A DNA stretch of 64,000 nt from Bacillus mycoides (GCF_001757995.1 NZ_LXLV01000027.1:33319-97318), one strand, 5' to 3'. Shown: positions 27,163-37,199, counted from the stretch's first letter. Numbers and translations: made by a program. The notes: generated by a model not told the origin, from the sequence alone.

Positions 27163-28683
27163 ATACACTTCCATACAAAATTCCTAAAATATATTCAGTA
27201 ATTCACAATTCCACTTTACATTTTTCTGAATATTTGTTCTCTTTCCGGGATTTAATCTACTTAAAATCGTAAATATATATATAAATTCAGTGGATATCTT
27301 AATAATATTGTCCAAATGTGTACAATAAAATAGCTCAAAGATTCATTTATAAACGTTTTATATAAAAATCTACTTAAAATCAGAATGTTTTTTGTTAATA
27401 ATGTGGATTTACTGAATTATGTCTATAACTTACTTCTAAATGTTAATAAAATGTGGGTTATTTTATAGCGTATGTGGAAATCATGTTATTAATTTAAGCT
27501 AGACTACCATTAATCTTATATACACTTCTACGCATCAAAATGATGCTGATTATATGTAGGTTAAGTAATTCAACTTTATGATATTTTGTATATTTAGAGC
27601 GACGTAAAACGCAATAAATACATTTCCAATAAGTGTTTTTTTCGATTTTTTATGGTTCTATAACTTTGCAGACACTGTTATTACTGAGTTTGTAAGCCAT
27701 TTTTCATAAGTATAATAGTTTTATCTTTATATTCTTTTTATATAAAAGTTATATATTATATTAGGTTTTAACGTACTATCCGAAAAATGCGCATCTCTTG
27801 ATTATCTAAAAGGTAATAGTCTTTCACTAAGTAAAAAATAAATTTAAATACTTGAAGATACTGATGGTATTATTTTATAAAAGATGTGTAATCAGTATGA
27901 AAAGGAGAATTAGTTCAAATAGAAGCATTATCAGTATGAACTAAAGGGAAGAGATGTATTAATTGCTCAGACAACAATTATACGCTGAGTTTATCCATAT
28001 AGGCCTTAATTAGAAGAGACAATACAATATCATCTTAAATGAACAAACAACTCATGAGGAGTCGATAAAACCTATATTAGAGTAAAAAGAAAACTTATTT
28101 TGTCGAACAAGTCTGTCTAAGATCAAAAACACTTTATTCATAAAGTGTTTGGTTTAGCTTCATAAGCTAGAAATGTAGAAAAAATTTCTACTCTATGTTT
28201 TTATAATTTAATTTTGTATCAGAACCATCCAAAATTAAATTATAAAAATTATGGAAACCATTTGAAGTTTACAAAATTCCCTTTGTATATTGAAAATATG
28301 CCAAGCTTTCTAAAGAAATGACAAAAAATATAGAATACTATATTTAATAAATCTTGTTTTAGAAATTAAAATAAATAAAAACATTAGAATTAATTTTTGA
28401 TCGTTCATACTTACTGCAGCAAGCTATTGAAGATTTAAGCTTAGTAAATTTCAAAGTTAATCCATTGGTAAATAAATGAATATTCAGTATCTATTAAATG
28501 TAATTTCTATAGTAGAGTTACCCGGAAACTGATAACAGTTCACAAAAAACGAGCACGGCTATTGAAGATTTTTGTGTTGAAAAATACTAAGATTCTATAA
28601 AACTATAAGAGGACATGATAAATAACCTTGCTGTATATGATTATTTTAAGCAAGGCCAATTGTCATTGGATTTTTAAAAAAAT
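27163..28683. other. 1.5 kb of decayed DNA
   Basis: The only recognisable item is a badly degraded IS240-type transposase at about 27895-28100. The plus-strand readings KGRDVLIAQTTIIR, then IQYHLK and TNNS-GVDKTYIRVKRK, correspond to residues of the transposase at 63662, and several stops interrupt it. Traces of its left end (GATACTGATGGTATTATTTT) lie near 27860. The remainder is AT-rich with no supported gene. Confidence 0.6.
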
Positions 28684-28920
28684 TTAGCTGTTCTCTTCTA
28701 AAAAATTAAAGAAAACAAACTTACGATTATTAGTTGCACCCAAAAGCGAGCTTGTCCTTTGGGTATTACGTTTTCTACGTTCTTGATTCTGTTTAGCTTT
28801 TTGATTAAACATCTTTATGAAATGTGCAGGATTGCTGATTTCAGCTTTATTAAATTGAAACCATTGCACACATTCTTCAATATCCCATCTTGTTGCGTTA
28901 CGATCTTTAATCAAATTTAG
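28684..28920 (-). pseudogene. C-terminal fragment of an unknown basic protein
   Basis: Minus-strand codons read RWDIEECVQWFQFNKAEISN then PAHFIKMFNQKAKQNQERRK. No usable ATG is present; the frame opens at a TTG at the junction with the VirB4 fragment. The basic helical tail resembles C-termini of plasmid replication proteins, but this is only an impression. The abrupt end at about 28921 marks a recombination joint. Confidence 0.45.
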
Positions 28921-28921
28921 T

Positions 28922-29248
28922 CGGGAAGATAGAAAATATTTCGCTGGTCTTTTATATGCAAGTCACAGCATCCGAGACTTTGTACCAGAGGGTTCTTCAC
29001 AAGCAAGAATTGATGATATCAAAGTACTATTTGAGTTAACACAGTACAAATTTATCATGCAACAAGATAACAATAGTTTAGATATGTTACGAAAAGTATT
29101 TGCTGGACAGTTAAGTGAAAGTGAAATTGCAGCGATTCCACATTTGCCAACAGGGGATGTCATTTTAAGTATTGGGGCTGTAAAAAACATTCACTTTCAT
29201 GTAGAAGTAACGGACGAAGAATTGATGTTATTCGGGGGAGGTGCTTAA
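28922..29248 (+). pseudogene. VirB4/ConE-type ATPase, C-terminal remnant
   Basis: The open frame begins at the joint and reads REDRKYFAGLLYASHSIRDF, VPEGS, then IKVLFELTQYKFIMQQDNNS, ending ELMLFGGGA. This is the last 108 residues of a VirB4-family coupling ATPase of Gram-positive conjugation systems, after the Walker B region (the Y-x-x-Q-Q-D segment is characteristic). About 80 percent of the gene is missing. It lies directly before the CwlT-like gene, as expected for a transfer operon. Confidence 0.75.
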
Positions 29249-29251
29249 TAC

Positions 29252-30369
29252 CATGCATCTAGTTTTAAAGATTATACCAAAGAAATGGCTCATCACTTTA
29301 GCACTAATTGTGATGGGTCTTTTTTCTTGGAGTCGTGAGTATTTTCATTGCAGCAATGGGGAGCGATAGTGGAACAGACACAGGTGATATTACGTATACA
29401 GGTGAAGGGCAAGTCATGAATGTTTCGCCCGAAGTTTTAAAATGGGAGCCAACCATTCGGAAGCATGCGAAAGAGTTTGGTGTGGAACCGTTTGTCGCTT
29501 TAATGCTTGCTCAAATGATGCAAGAGAGTGGTGGACGTGGTAGTGATCCGATGCAAAGTTCTGAAGGGGCATTTAATACGAAATATTGTAAATCACCAAA
29601 CTGTATTACTGATCCAGATTACAGTATTTGGGCAGGTGTACAGGAATTTAAACATGCGATAGAGCGAGCCGGTGTAACGAGTCCAGGGGACATGGATCAT
29701 ATCAAAACAGCACTTCAAGCTTACAATTTTGGAACAGGATTTTTTGACTTTGTTAATTCAAATGGTGGCAAGTATACGAAAGAATTAGCCATAAAGTTCT
29801 CACAGGAGCAATACAAAAAAGTAGCTCACACTGGTATGTATCATTGCCTTAGACCAGAAGCTGTACCGTATCAAGCGTGTTATGGCGATATATTGTATGT
29901 TGATGCCGTTTTGAAATATTATCAGCCGGGTTCTGTCGTTTCTGGTGGTGGAGGAAATCCAGGAAGTGGTGGAAGTAGTGGTTCAAAAGTTGCCGATGTA
30001 GGTCGTCAATGGATAGGACGCTCTACTTATGTATTTGGTGGTGGACGTAACACAAATGACATTGCAAGAGGGATTTTTGATTGTAGTAGTTTTGTGCGCT
30101 GGGCATTCGAACAAGTAGGGATGAATGTAAGTCCAATGGGAGCTGTAAGCACAGAAACATTAAATAAAATTGGTACAACAGTATCAGTAAATGATATGAA
30201 ACCAGGGGACGTTATTTTCTTTGATACCTACAAGCATGACGGACACGTTGGAATTTTAATTGATAAAAATACTTTCATTGGATGCCAAACAAATAAGGGA
30301 GTTTCCATTGAAGATTTAAATAATCCGTATTGGAAAAAAGTCTTTTCTGGTCATGTAAGAAGGTTCTAA
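29252..30369 (+). CDS. CwlT-like bifunctional wall hydrolase, frameshifted near the start
   Basis: An ATG at 29252 opens MHLVLKIIPKKWLITLALIV, an expected signal-anchor, but this frame stops 38 codons on. The main frame resumes from about 29335 (GTGAGTATT). The break coincides with a run of six T at 29310-29315; five or eight would restore one frame. The rest has a soluble lytic transglycosylase domain (about residues 35-170, VALMLAQMMQESGGRG with the catalytic Glu) and an NlpC/P60 endopeptidase domain (210-344, FDCSSFVRW with Cys, then HDGHVGIL with His). Such enzymes open peptidoglycan for the conjugation channel. Confidence 0.85.
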
Positions 30370-30396
30370 AAATCGAAAGAATAGGAGACTGTAAGT

Positions 30397-30975
30397 ATGA
30401 AAGATAAACGGAAATTTTTGTTTATTGTGTTTGTCATTTTAGTAATAGGCGTGACAGTTTTTAATATCTATTTGAGTAAAAAATCAATGAGTGATGGCAA
30501 AGAAAAACAGCTAAAACTTTCAAATGAATTACTAACAAGACAGAATGAAGATTTAAAGAAACGACTGGATAAGGTACTTCCTTCCGCACAAGAACAACAG
30601 AGAAGAGCGTATTTATCGACAGCCGAAACGTTTATTCAATTATCCTTTCATCGAGAAAAAGAAGGCTATAATGAGCGGAAAGAAAAAGCAAAATCCATTA
30701 TGAGTGAAGAACTTTTACAACAATTTTATCCGACTGATAAATACGAATTAGGAGATAACTATAAAACGAAGCCAATAGAAATGAAGTTTTATTTACAAGA
30801 AAATGAACCCGATCAAGAGGAAGTAAATGTGTTAGCTGAATTTATAAATGTCACGACGGATTCAACACAAAATCGAGAAGAAAAAGTCAAAAATGTGTTG
30901 CGAATCATCATAAAAAAGGAAAAGGAAACATGGCGAGTTACAAGTGTAGAAGAGCTCAATATGAAAGTCTTATAA
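30397..30975 (+). CDS. Membrane-anchored transfer protein, VirB8/TcpC-like layout
   Basis: The 192-residue protein has a short basic head, one membrane helix (residues 7-26), a coiled-coil linker (40-70) and a soluble domain of about 120 residues that alternates helix and strand, as in NTF2-like folds of VirB8 and TcpC. It follows the CwlT-like gene by 27 bp, with AGGAG before the ATG. In related Bacillus plasmids a protein of this kind is found at this position. The assignment as a channel scaffold component is inferred from layout. Confidence 0.55.
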   Translation: MKDKRKFLFIVFVILVIGVTVFNIYLSKKSMSDGKEKQLKLSNELLTRQNEDLKKRLDKVLPSAQEQQRRAYLSTAETFIQLSFHREKEGYNERKEKAKSIMSEELLQQFYPTDKYELGDNYKTKPIEMKFYLQENEPDQEEVNVLAEFINVTTDSTQNREEKVKNVLRIIIKKEKETWRVTSVEELNMKVL

Positions 30976-30997
30976 CAAAAAAAGGTGAGGTGAGAGT

Positions 30998-31894
30998 GTG
31001 ATAGGTGCAATCAGTAAGAAGAGTGAAAGAATCAATTTGAGAAGAAATAAGTCGTGGATCTACCTAGCAATTATCAGCTTTCTATTTATCGGTTTTTTCG
31101 CTTTCTTGACATCTAAAATTTACATGCCGAACGATGAAAAACTATTCCATACGGAAACAAATAAAGTAATCAAGTTGTCGGGGATGGGAAAATTGATTGT
31201 AGAGAAAAGGGAGTATAATCCACATAAAAACTTCATAGAAATTCGATTTCGGATAGAAGGATATGAGGAAACTGGCTTTACGTTTAAGGCACAAGAAAAA
31301 GGAAAGCCAGGTGTTCAATTACCTGTCAAAGTGTTGTATGAAGAGAACGGGAATTACGTGATAGAAGTCAAAGAATTATCTCCAAATTGGGGAGCTTTAG
31401 CTTTAGATATTTACAATAAAAACAGTGAAAAAGAACAAATGGATATTCGGAAGTTTACACAAGATGTTAACGAGTACGAAGAAGAAAATACAAGTACAAA
31501 GAGTCCCAATAAACTTGTTCAGACGATTTTTACCGATCAAAGAAAAACAAAAGCAAATGATGAATTGTTAGCTGAAAATAAAAAAACATATGAGTTAGAT
31601 TTTATAGAAAGAGACAAAAAAGATATTGAAACAAAGATCGAAAATTATGGGAAAGCAATCAAGCTTGAAGAAGAAAATGGGAAGACAGTTTTTGAGAAAG
31701 TGAAAGAACTGAAAGATGAAATGAAGTACCAAACCGAAGCGGAAAAAACGGAAACGCAATCGAAAATAGCATCTCTAGAATCCAAAATAAAATCATCAGA
31801 AAAGAACATTGAATTGTTTAAAGGAGAACAAAAAATTGCACGAGATAAGATCAAAAAATTAGAGCAAAAGGCACAAGAAATTAATAAAAACTGA
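30998..31894 (+). CDS. Membrane protein with C-terminal coiled coil
   Basis: The start is GTG, preceded by AAGGTGAGG. Residues 20-42 are a membrane helix, 45-150 a beta-rich extracellular domain, and 180-298 an almost continuous lysine/glutamate coiled coil. The gene is the last of a three-gene run with the CwlT-like and VirB8-like genes. No enzyme motif is present. A structural role at the mating interface is plausible but unproved. Confidence 0.6.
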   Translation: MIGAISKKSERINLRRNKSWIYLAIISFLFIGFFAFLTSKIYMPNDEKLFHTETNKVIKLSGMGKLIVEKREYNPHKNFIEIRFRIEGYEETGFTFKAQEKGKPGVQLPVKVLYEENGNYVIEVKELSPNWGALALDIYNKNSEKEQMDIRKFTQDVNEYEEENTSTKSPNKLVQTIFTDQRKTKANDELLAENKKTYELDFIERDKKDIETKIENYGKAIKLEEENGKTVFEKVKELKDEMKYQTEAEKTETQSKIASLESKIKSSEKNIELFKGEQKIARDKIKKLEQKAQEINKN

Positions 31895-31905
31895 AAAAAG
31901 ACATA

Positions 31906-32089
31906 GGGACATGATGGAGACATTGAGGGAAAGCAAGGGGACACGGACGGGACATTTAGAAAAAATAACGGGACGTGATGGAGACATTAACAAAAAATAT
32001 GGGGACGTAACGGGGACATTCAACCTCTTTCCTTGCCCCCATCGTTTTGCTAGGCTCCGCCTAGCCCCACACCCTCGGTGGGGGCAAAA
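31906..32089. other. oriT: Candidate origin of transfer (oriT)
   Basis: Four imperfect copies of GGGACRTGATGGAGACATT start at 31906, 31937, 31970 and 32001, so the spacing is 31-33 bp, about three helical turns. Then come nested inverted repeats: TTGCCCCC (32033) with GGGGGCAA (32080); inside these GCTAGGC-TCC-GCCTAGC (32049-32065) and CCCCAC with GTGGGG (32065-32083). The region lies between membrane transfer genes and a relaxosome protein plus relaxase, the standard place for oriT. The nic site cannot be fixed by eye; TTATGCTCTTCT (32094) is one possible location. Confidence 0.7.
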
Positions 32090-32153
32090 ACCCCTTATGC
32101 TCTTCTCACTATTTTTTGATCTCTACCCACAATTGCAGAAAGGAGAGGGAAAA

Positions 32154-32414
32154 GTGGAAATTAGAATTAGAGAAGTAGATCCAATTGCCGTAAAGAAACT
32201 AGATGAAATTGCAAAGAGGAAAGGATTATCCAGGCAGAAATTTTTGAAAGACCAAATTGAAATGCTGGCATTTTTTCAGCAACAAAATAAAAGAGAAATG
32301 GAATTAGAAAATATCATCCAAAAGAACATCCATATGATGAATGATTGTTATACCGAAATGAAGAAAATGAATGAGTTTATACAACTCATGACACAGGATG
32401 ATGAAAATGAGTAA
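32154..32414 (+). CDS. Relaxosome accessory protein, ribbon-helix-helix
   Basis: A GTG at 32154 follows AAGGAGAGGG and is preferred to an open frame reaching back into oriT. The 86-residue product starts VEIRIREVDPIAVKKLDEIA and KRKGLSRQKFLKDQI, a clear ribbon-helix-helix of the MobC/CopG kind, with a helical tail. Such proteins bind oriT repeats and help the relaxase. It overlaps the relaxase gene by 17 bases, which suggests translational coupling. Confidence 0.8.
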   Translation: MEIRIREVDPIAVKKLDEIAKRKGLSRQKFLKDQIEMLAFFQQQNKREMELENIIQKNIHMMNDCYTEMKKMNEFIQLMTQDDENE

Positions 32415-33597
32415 TGCCGTTCCTGTTCACTCTTCAGTCACGCCAGGTGTTGTTTTAAAAACAAAATTTGTATTGCCGAGTTCGCATGCCTTTCAGAACT
32501 ATATTGAGTATGTAGACCGAGAAGAAGCACAAAGTGAAGTGAAACTGAATCCGAAAATGTTTGAAACGTATCAAGAATATATGGGGAATCCAGAAAAGAC
32601 ATCGGCGCTGTTTACGGAACACGCAAATCGTTTATCAGAAAGTGAGAAAAAATCCTTAAAGGAAATGTTTAAAACCGCTCATGAAAATGGAAGTATTATG
32701 TGGCAAGATGTCATTTCTTTTCATAATCCTTGGCTAGAGGAACAAGGCATTTATGATGAGAAAACAAAAATATTAGATGAAAAAAAGTTAATGGATGTGA
32801 CACGGCTTGCGATGAAGGAAATGCAGAAAAGGGAGGGGTTAGAAAAAAGTTCTACTTGGTCGGCAGCCATTCATTTTAATACGGATAACATTCATATTCA
32901 TGTGGCAACTGTTGAACCATTTCCAACGAGAGAGCGTGGCAAAAGAAAACCCAAAACATTGGATGCGATGAGGGGAAAAGTCGTAAACAATTTGTTAGAT
33001 CGTAAGCAGGAACAAAAACAAATTAATGATTTGATTCGAAATAATATGGTGGGAAGTAAAAAAGAGGATTCCGTTTTTGATTGGCGTAATCAACATTTGA
33101 AACCATTGTTTTTACAAATCTATAAACAGTTACCAAGTGATAAAAGACAGTGGCAATATAGCTACAATACAATTCAGCCATTGAAGACGGAAATTGATGA
33201 ATTAAGCAGGAGATATATTCAACATCATCATAAAAAAGATTACGATCAGTTTCTTCAAAAGTTAGATAAAGAAGTGCAAGTTTTTAAAGAAGCATATGGA
33301 GAAGGAAAATATGATAAGAAGCAATATGAAAATTATAAGACGAATAAAATTAATGACCTATATAAAAGAATGGGGAACGCTTTTTTACAAGAAATGAAGG
33401 CATACGATAAAGAACAAAAGAGAATCCATCACATGAAAAAATCAAAGCCGTTTCAAAAATTTCAACAGAATGTATCTATACAGTATTCCATGAAGAAAGT
33501 GGAGCGTGCTTTTAAAAGTGAATATGAAAGTTGGAAAAACCAAAAGTATTATGAGCGGATGCAAAGGGAAAATGCATATGAAAACGAAAGGGGTTAG
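32398..33597 (+). CDS. MobL/MobP-type relaxase
   Basis: The 399-residue protein carries the metal-binding histidine motif AAIHFNTDNIHIHVATVEP near residues 156-174 (H-x-H spacing of relaxases) and a basic stretch RERGKRKPKTLDAMRGK, followed by a long helical C-terminal half. This matches the MobL family of relaxases from Firmicute plasmids, which nick oriT and stay attached to the 5' end. A catalytic tyrosine is likely in the first 60 residues (FQNYIEYVDRE). It overlaps the RHH protein gene upstream and lies next to the candidate oriT. Confidence 0.8.
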   Translation: MMKMSNAVPVHSSVTPGVVLKTKFVLPSSHAFQNYIEYVDREEAQSEVKLNPKMFETYQEYMGNPEKTSALFTEHANRLSESEKKSLKEMFKTAHENGSIMWQDVISFHNPWLEEQGIYDEKTKILDEKKLMDVTRLAMKEMQKREGLEKSSTWSAAIHFNTDNIHIHVATVEPFPTRERGKRKPKTLDAMRGKVVNNLLDRKQEQKQINDLIRNNMVGSKKEDSVFDWRNQHLKPLFLQIYKQLPSDKRQWQYSYNTIQPLKTEIDELSRRYIQHHHKKDYDQFLQKLDKEVQVFKEAYGEGKYDKKQYENYKTNKINDLYKRMGNAFLQEMKAYDKEQKRIHHMKKSKPFQKFQQNVSIQYSMKKVERAFKSEYESWKNQKYYERMQRENAYENERG

Positions 33598-33600
33598 ATT

Positions 33601-34044
33601 ATGGGGAATGAAAAGGTACGAATGAAGTTATCATTGAGTGAAAACGTCCATCATTATGTTCAAGAGTATATGGAGGAAAATAATATTACACATCCTGGTG
33701 ATGCCATATCTAAAATTTGTATGGAACATCAAGCATCAAAAAATACAGAATGGTCATTGAATTATATTTCAGAGGTTGTTTCTAAAAACCTTCATGACAT
33801 ATTAAAAAGTGAGCTAACAAAAATTCGTCTTGGTGCAAATAGTGCGGATAGAAATACACAAGTTTTAATTGAATTAATGAATGGATACTTTTTTGCCAAT
33901 GACTTAGATTTAGAGAGTATTATTACTACGGATAAAATAGAAGTCGGTGGCGTGAAAATGGCAAAGGAAGTCGTAGCGGAACGGATTAGTCATGCGAGAC
34001 AAAAACGTATAGATCATGAGGCATCAAAGAACAATGTAACGTAA
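33601..34044 (+). CDS. Hypothetical protein of the transfer operon, 147 aa
   Basis: It starts three bases after the relaxase stop codon. The N-terminus, EKVRMKLSLSENVHHYVQEY, resembles a ribbon-helix-helix strand-helix opening, and the rest is helical. It may be a second DNA-binding relaxosome component or a plasmid-specific regulator. A small terminator (AACAATGTA with TACATTGTT) overlaps its end at 34029-34063. Confidence 0.6.
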   Translation: MGNEKVRMKLSLSENVHHYVQEYMEENNITHPGDAISKICMEHQASKNTEWSLNYISEVVSKNLHDILKSELTKIRLGANSADRNTQVLIELMNGYFFANDLDLESIITTDKIEVGGVKMAKEVVAERISHARQKRIDHEASKNNVT

Positions 34045-34086
34045 GCTACATTGTTTCTTTTTATAAAAAAATAGGAGGTTAGTAGG

Positions 34087-34362
34087 ATGTTGTTATTTCA
34101 TGAAGATATTGCATTAGGAGTTATTAAAGCAATTGGAGAAGGTGAACTTGTTTTACTTGTAAAAGAGGAAGAGCTAACAATCAAAATTACACGAGAACAA
34201 GAGGAAGAACTTGCAGTTCATGTTATGAATCAAGAGAATATGTTAGTTCCGGTTAACGTAAAAACACATGCGCTTTTCTTTGATACAAATGAAAGATGGA
34301 ATGAAGAAGACATGGAGGAATTGCAAAGAGCTAGCGAAAGAGTAGGAGAAGATCATGAGTAG
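34087..34362 (+). CDS. Small acidic hypothetical protein, 91 aa
   Basis: AGGAGG precedes the ATG. The protein is strongly acidic (many Glu in the second half) with no motif recognised. It overlaps the next gene by eight bases, so it is coupled to the ArdC-like gene. Small acidic proteins next to antirestriction genes sometimes mimic DNA, but nothing here proves it. Confidence 0.6.
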   Translation: MLLFHEDIALGVIKAIGEGELVLLVKEEELTIKITREQEEELAVHVMNQENMLVPVNVKTHALFFDTNERWNEEDMEELQRASERVGEDHE

Positions 34363-36865
34363 AAATTATAAGAAAAAGTATCAAACAAAATCACCGGAAG
34401 AAAAGAAAGAAGCGGTGCAAGCTTTAACAAAAAAGATGGAAAAAAGCATAGAAGGCTATTTTCGTACACCGGGAGACTTAAAAGATTATTTATCGTTTAT
34501 GGCAAAGTTTTATCACTATTCACCATCTAATATTTCATTAATACAGAGTCAATTTGAAGGAGCCAGGGCAGTAGGTTCCTTTTCTTTTTGGAAAGAAAAA
34601 GGGTTTGCGGTTAAGAAGGGTGAGAAAGGAATCCAGATCCTTGTTCCAAACAGAACTATAGCTAAATTTAAAGACAAACAAGGCACTTGGAAAACAGTAA
34701 CTAAAGCAAATGAGGAAGAGAAAAAACAAATTGAATCTAAAAGCGTAGAAGTGAAACCTGGTCGTTTATATTTTGCTGTTGGCCATGTGTTTGATGTGTC
34801 TCAAACAAGCGCAACAGCAAAAGATCTACCTCGTATTTTTCCGAATCGTTGGCTAGAAGGAAGCGTTACAGATTATAAGAGTTTGTACAAAGGAATGGAA
34901 GCCATTGCGGAAAAAAACGGTGTGAAAATCATTGCACCAAAATCAGAACTGGGCGTCGCAAAAGGTGTGAGCTATACCTTAACAAAAGAGGTCGCTTTGA
35001 ATCCACGAAACAGTGAATTACAAAATGTAAAAACTCTTCTTCATGAATTGGCACACGCTAAACTTCATACAGCAGAGACGCATATGAATTACACAGCACC
35101 AGAAAAAGAGTTTCAAGCAGAAATGACCGCTTATGCCGTTTCTTCTTATTTTGGGATTGATACAAGTGAATATTCGTTAGGATATTTGGCGAGCTGGACA
35201 CAAGGAAAAGAAATGAAAGATAAAACGAAGTTGTTGAAAGAAGTACATGAAACTTCCATTGAATTTATTGAGACAATTGAAAACAAATTAGAAAAGGAAA
35301 AAGAAAAAACAAAAGAAAAAGAGGTGGAAGGTATGGCAAATAAAAATGAAAAACAGGATGAAAAAAATATCTTATTGGTGGAATACATGAGTTTAAGTAA
35401 TACGACACAAGAGCTTGTTTCTGTTGCAGAGTTAAGGGAGCAAGTAGATAGAAATCGAGTGTTTGAGCCTGTAGAAGGTGGAGAAAAATTGAGTGATAAA
35501 GAATTTATAGATGCGTTTAACGAGGCAAATCAAGAAAAGTATGCAGCACTAAATCAGAATGACATTACTCGTCCAACTATGTTAATTCAATGGAGTGAAA
35601 ATGGGAATTTTACAAGTAATCAATTGATCCCATTTGGAGAAGCCAATGAAAAAATGTCTGAAGTCATTTCAAATATTGAAAAAGCAAAAGAGGAAGCAAG
35701 AGAAAGAGATGAATATGTACCATATGATAAAACTCGTTACCATATCGCCATTCCTAAAGAAGTAGATAGGGATTTTGGGAGAATGGAGCTTGTGAGTATG
35801 GATCGTTTGGATATGGGAGATGGAGACTACAAGACTCCGTATGAACAAGTATTAAACGAGAAAAGGTATCTATCAGATGAAGTGAAGCAAGCGTTACGAG
35901 ATGAGGTGGTGAATCATAGAAATAACAAAGAAATACCGCTGGAAAAAGCACAGGAAAATACATTAGAAAGATTGAAAGAAACACCCAACCACTTAGTTAC
36001 AATTGAAGTATTAGCAAACGGTATACAAGATGAAGAACTGGCAAGAATCCACATGATGGATGCTGTTACGAAAGATATAAATTATTTGTCTGTATGGAAT
36101 CAAGATAAAACAGATAGGGACGATTTATATGTTTCTCTAATGGAAAAGAACGGGAAACGAGAAAATGTCTATTTAGATAACATTTTGAAACCAGATTTAT
36201 ATGAAAAGGTTCAAAGTTCTATCTTTGATGGGAGAGGAAACTTGTCATTTGTTGTTTATGAAAAGGATGCAAATATGAGTCTAGATGAAATTGTAAAAGA
36301 TGAACGATATGGAATCTTAGTTGATAAAGCGGAAGAACAAAAAGATCCCTCATTTAATGAAAAAGAAGTGGAATTGTATAAAGAGATGAAGAAGGAAGGA
36401 TATGCACCTATTGCTTCTTTAGATCAACAAATTCAACCTTCAAAAGAAAAAGAGTCAGCTACTCTAGATAAGGATTTAAGCCGGAAATACGAAGCATACA
36501 GACGTTCACAATATGAAGAAACACCAGATAATATTGATAGTATTGTCACTCGTGTAAAAGCTGAAGAGCGATATTATACAACAAAGTATGTTTCGATTGA
36601 TAATGAGTTGGTAAGCCAGGAACACGTAGTGAAATTAGAAAACCAGGTGGATGAGAAGCTTGGGAAAGAAGGAATAACGGTGAATCAGTCTACAACTTCA
36701 AAGGAAATGAATATGGATAAAAAATATCAGCCATTGAATGATAAGCAAAATCAAAACAATAATAAAGGAATAGAACGTGAGCCTATTGCACAAGGTCATG
36801 TAGAGCAGGCGAAGGCTACAAAGAAATCAAGTAGAAAAAAAGAAACAAAGGAAATGGAACGATGA
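34355..36865 (+). CDS. ArdC-like antirestriction/zincin protein, large
   Basis: An 836-residue mosaic. Residues about 10-150 match the ArdC N-terminal ssDNA-binding domain (DLKDYLSFMAKFYHYSPSNI, SFSFWKEKGFAVKKGEKGIQ, then FDVSQT). Residues 165-300 hold an ImmA/IrrE-type zincin with LLHELAHAKLH and a downstream EFQAEMTAYAVSSYFGI glutamate. Residues 385-690 contain repeats typical of large plasmid proteins of the LPD type, and the tail is lysine-rich. ArdC-type proteins protect transferred single strands from host restriction. It lies between relaxase and topoisomerase genes, consistent with a role in the recipient. Confidence 0.8.
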   Translation: MSRNYKKKYQTKSPEEKKEAVQALTKKMEKSIEGYFRTPGDLKDYLSFMAKFYHYSPSNISLIQSQFEGARAVGSFSFWKEKGFAVKKGEKGIQILVPNRTIAKFKDKQGTWKTVTKANEEEKKQIESKSVEVKPGRLYFAVGHVFDVSQTSATAKDLPRIFPNRWLEGSVTDYKSLYKGMEAIAEKNGVKIIAPKSELGVAKGVSYTLTKEVALNPRNSELQNVKTLLHELAHAKLHTAETHMNYTAPEKEFQAEMTAYAVSSYFGIDTSEYSLGYLASWTQGKEMKDKTKLLKEVHETSIEFIETIENKLEKEKEKTKEKEVEGMANKNEKQDEKNILLVEYMSLSNTTQELVSVAELREQVDRNRVFEPVEGGEKLSDKEFIDAFNEANQEKYAALNQNDITRPTMLIQWSENGNFTSNQLIPFGEANEKMSEVISNIEKAKEEARERDEYVPYDKTRYHIAIPKEVDRDFGRMELVSMDRLDMGDGDYKTPYEQVLNEKRYLSDEVKQALRDEVVNHRNNKEIPLEKAQENTLERLKETPNHLVTIEVLANGIQDEELARIHMMDAVTKDINYLSVWNQDKTDRDDLYVSLMEKNGKRENVYLDNILKPDLYEKVQSSIFDGRGNLSFVVYEKDANMSLDEIVKDERYGILVDKAEEQKDPSFNEKEVELYKEMKKEGYAPIASLDQQIQPSKEKESATLDKDLSRKYEAYRRSQYEETPDNIDSIVTRVKAEERYYTTKYVSIDNELVSQEHVVKLENQVDEKLGKEGITVNQSTTSKEMNMDKKYQPLNDKQNQNNNKGIEREPIAQGHVEQAKATKKSSRKKETKEMER

Positions 36866-37010
36866 AAAATTTTATAACAGGAAAATCAGATTGAATCATT
36901 TTTTGTTACTCATTTGAGAAAACGGAAAGTGATTTTTTTATGTCTAGAAATGAAAGAGGGTACATGTAAAGCCCTCTTTCTTGTTTTGAGAACGAAAGGA
37001 GTGAAAGGGA

Positions 37011-37199
37011 ATGGGAAACATTGTAGAAATTGTAGACATTGATTACAAGGGTGTTTGGGCAGAAAAAGGAGATTCAAAAGAGCTTATTTTTATTTCGTTA
37101 TCTACCGAAGAAATTCAAGCCGTTCGTGAAATGCCGTCGGAACAAAAACAATTATATGTGTTCTTACAGAAGCAACTAGAATGGAAGGTTATGTCATGA
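37011..37199 (+). CDS. Hypothetical protein, 62 aa
   Basis: AAAGGAG precedes the ATG. The sequence (MGNIVEIVDIDYKGVWAEKG) is beta-rich at the N-terminus with a helical end. Its stop overlaps the next start (ATGA). A hairpin with GAGGG and CCCTC arms lies just upstream (36953-36980). No family is recognised. Confidence 0.55.
   Translation: MGNIVEIVDIDYKGVWAEKGDSKELIFISLSTEEIQAVREMPSEQKQLYVFLQKQLEWKVMS

Noticed and set aside
31911-32153. N-terminal extension of the RHH relaxosome protein
   Set aside because: It would translate the oriT repeats and hairpins; the GTG at 32154 has a strong ribosome site.
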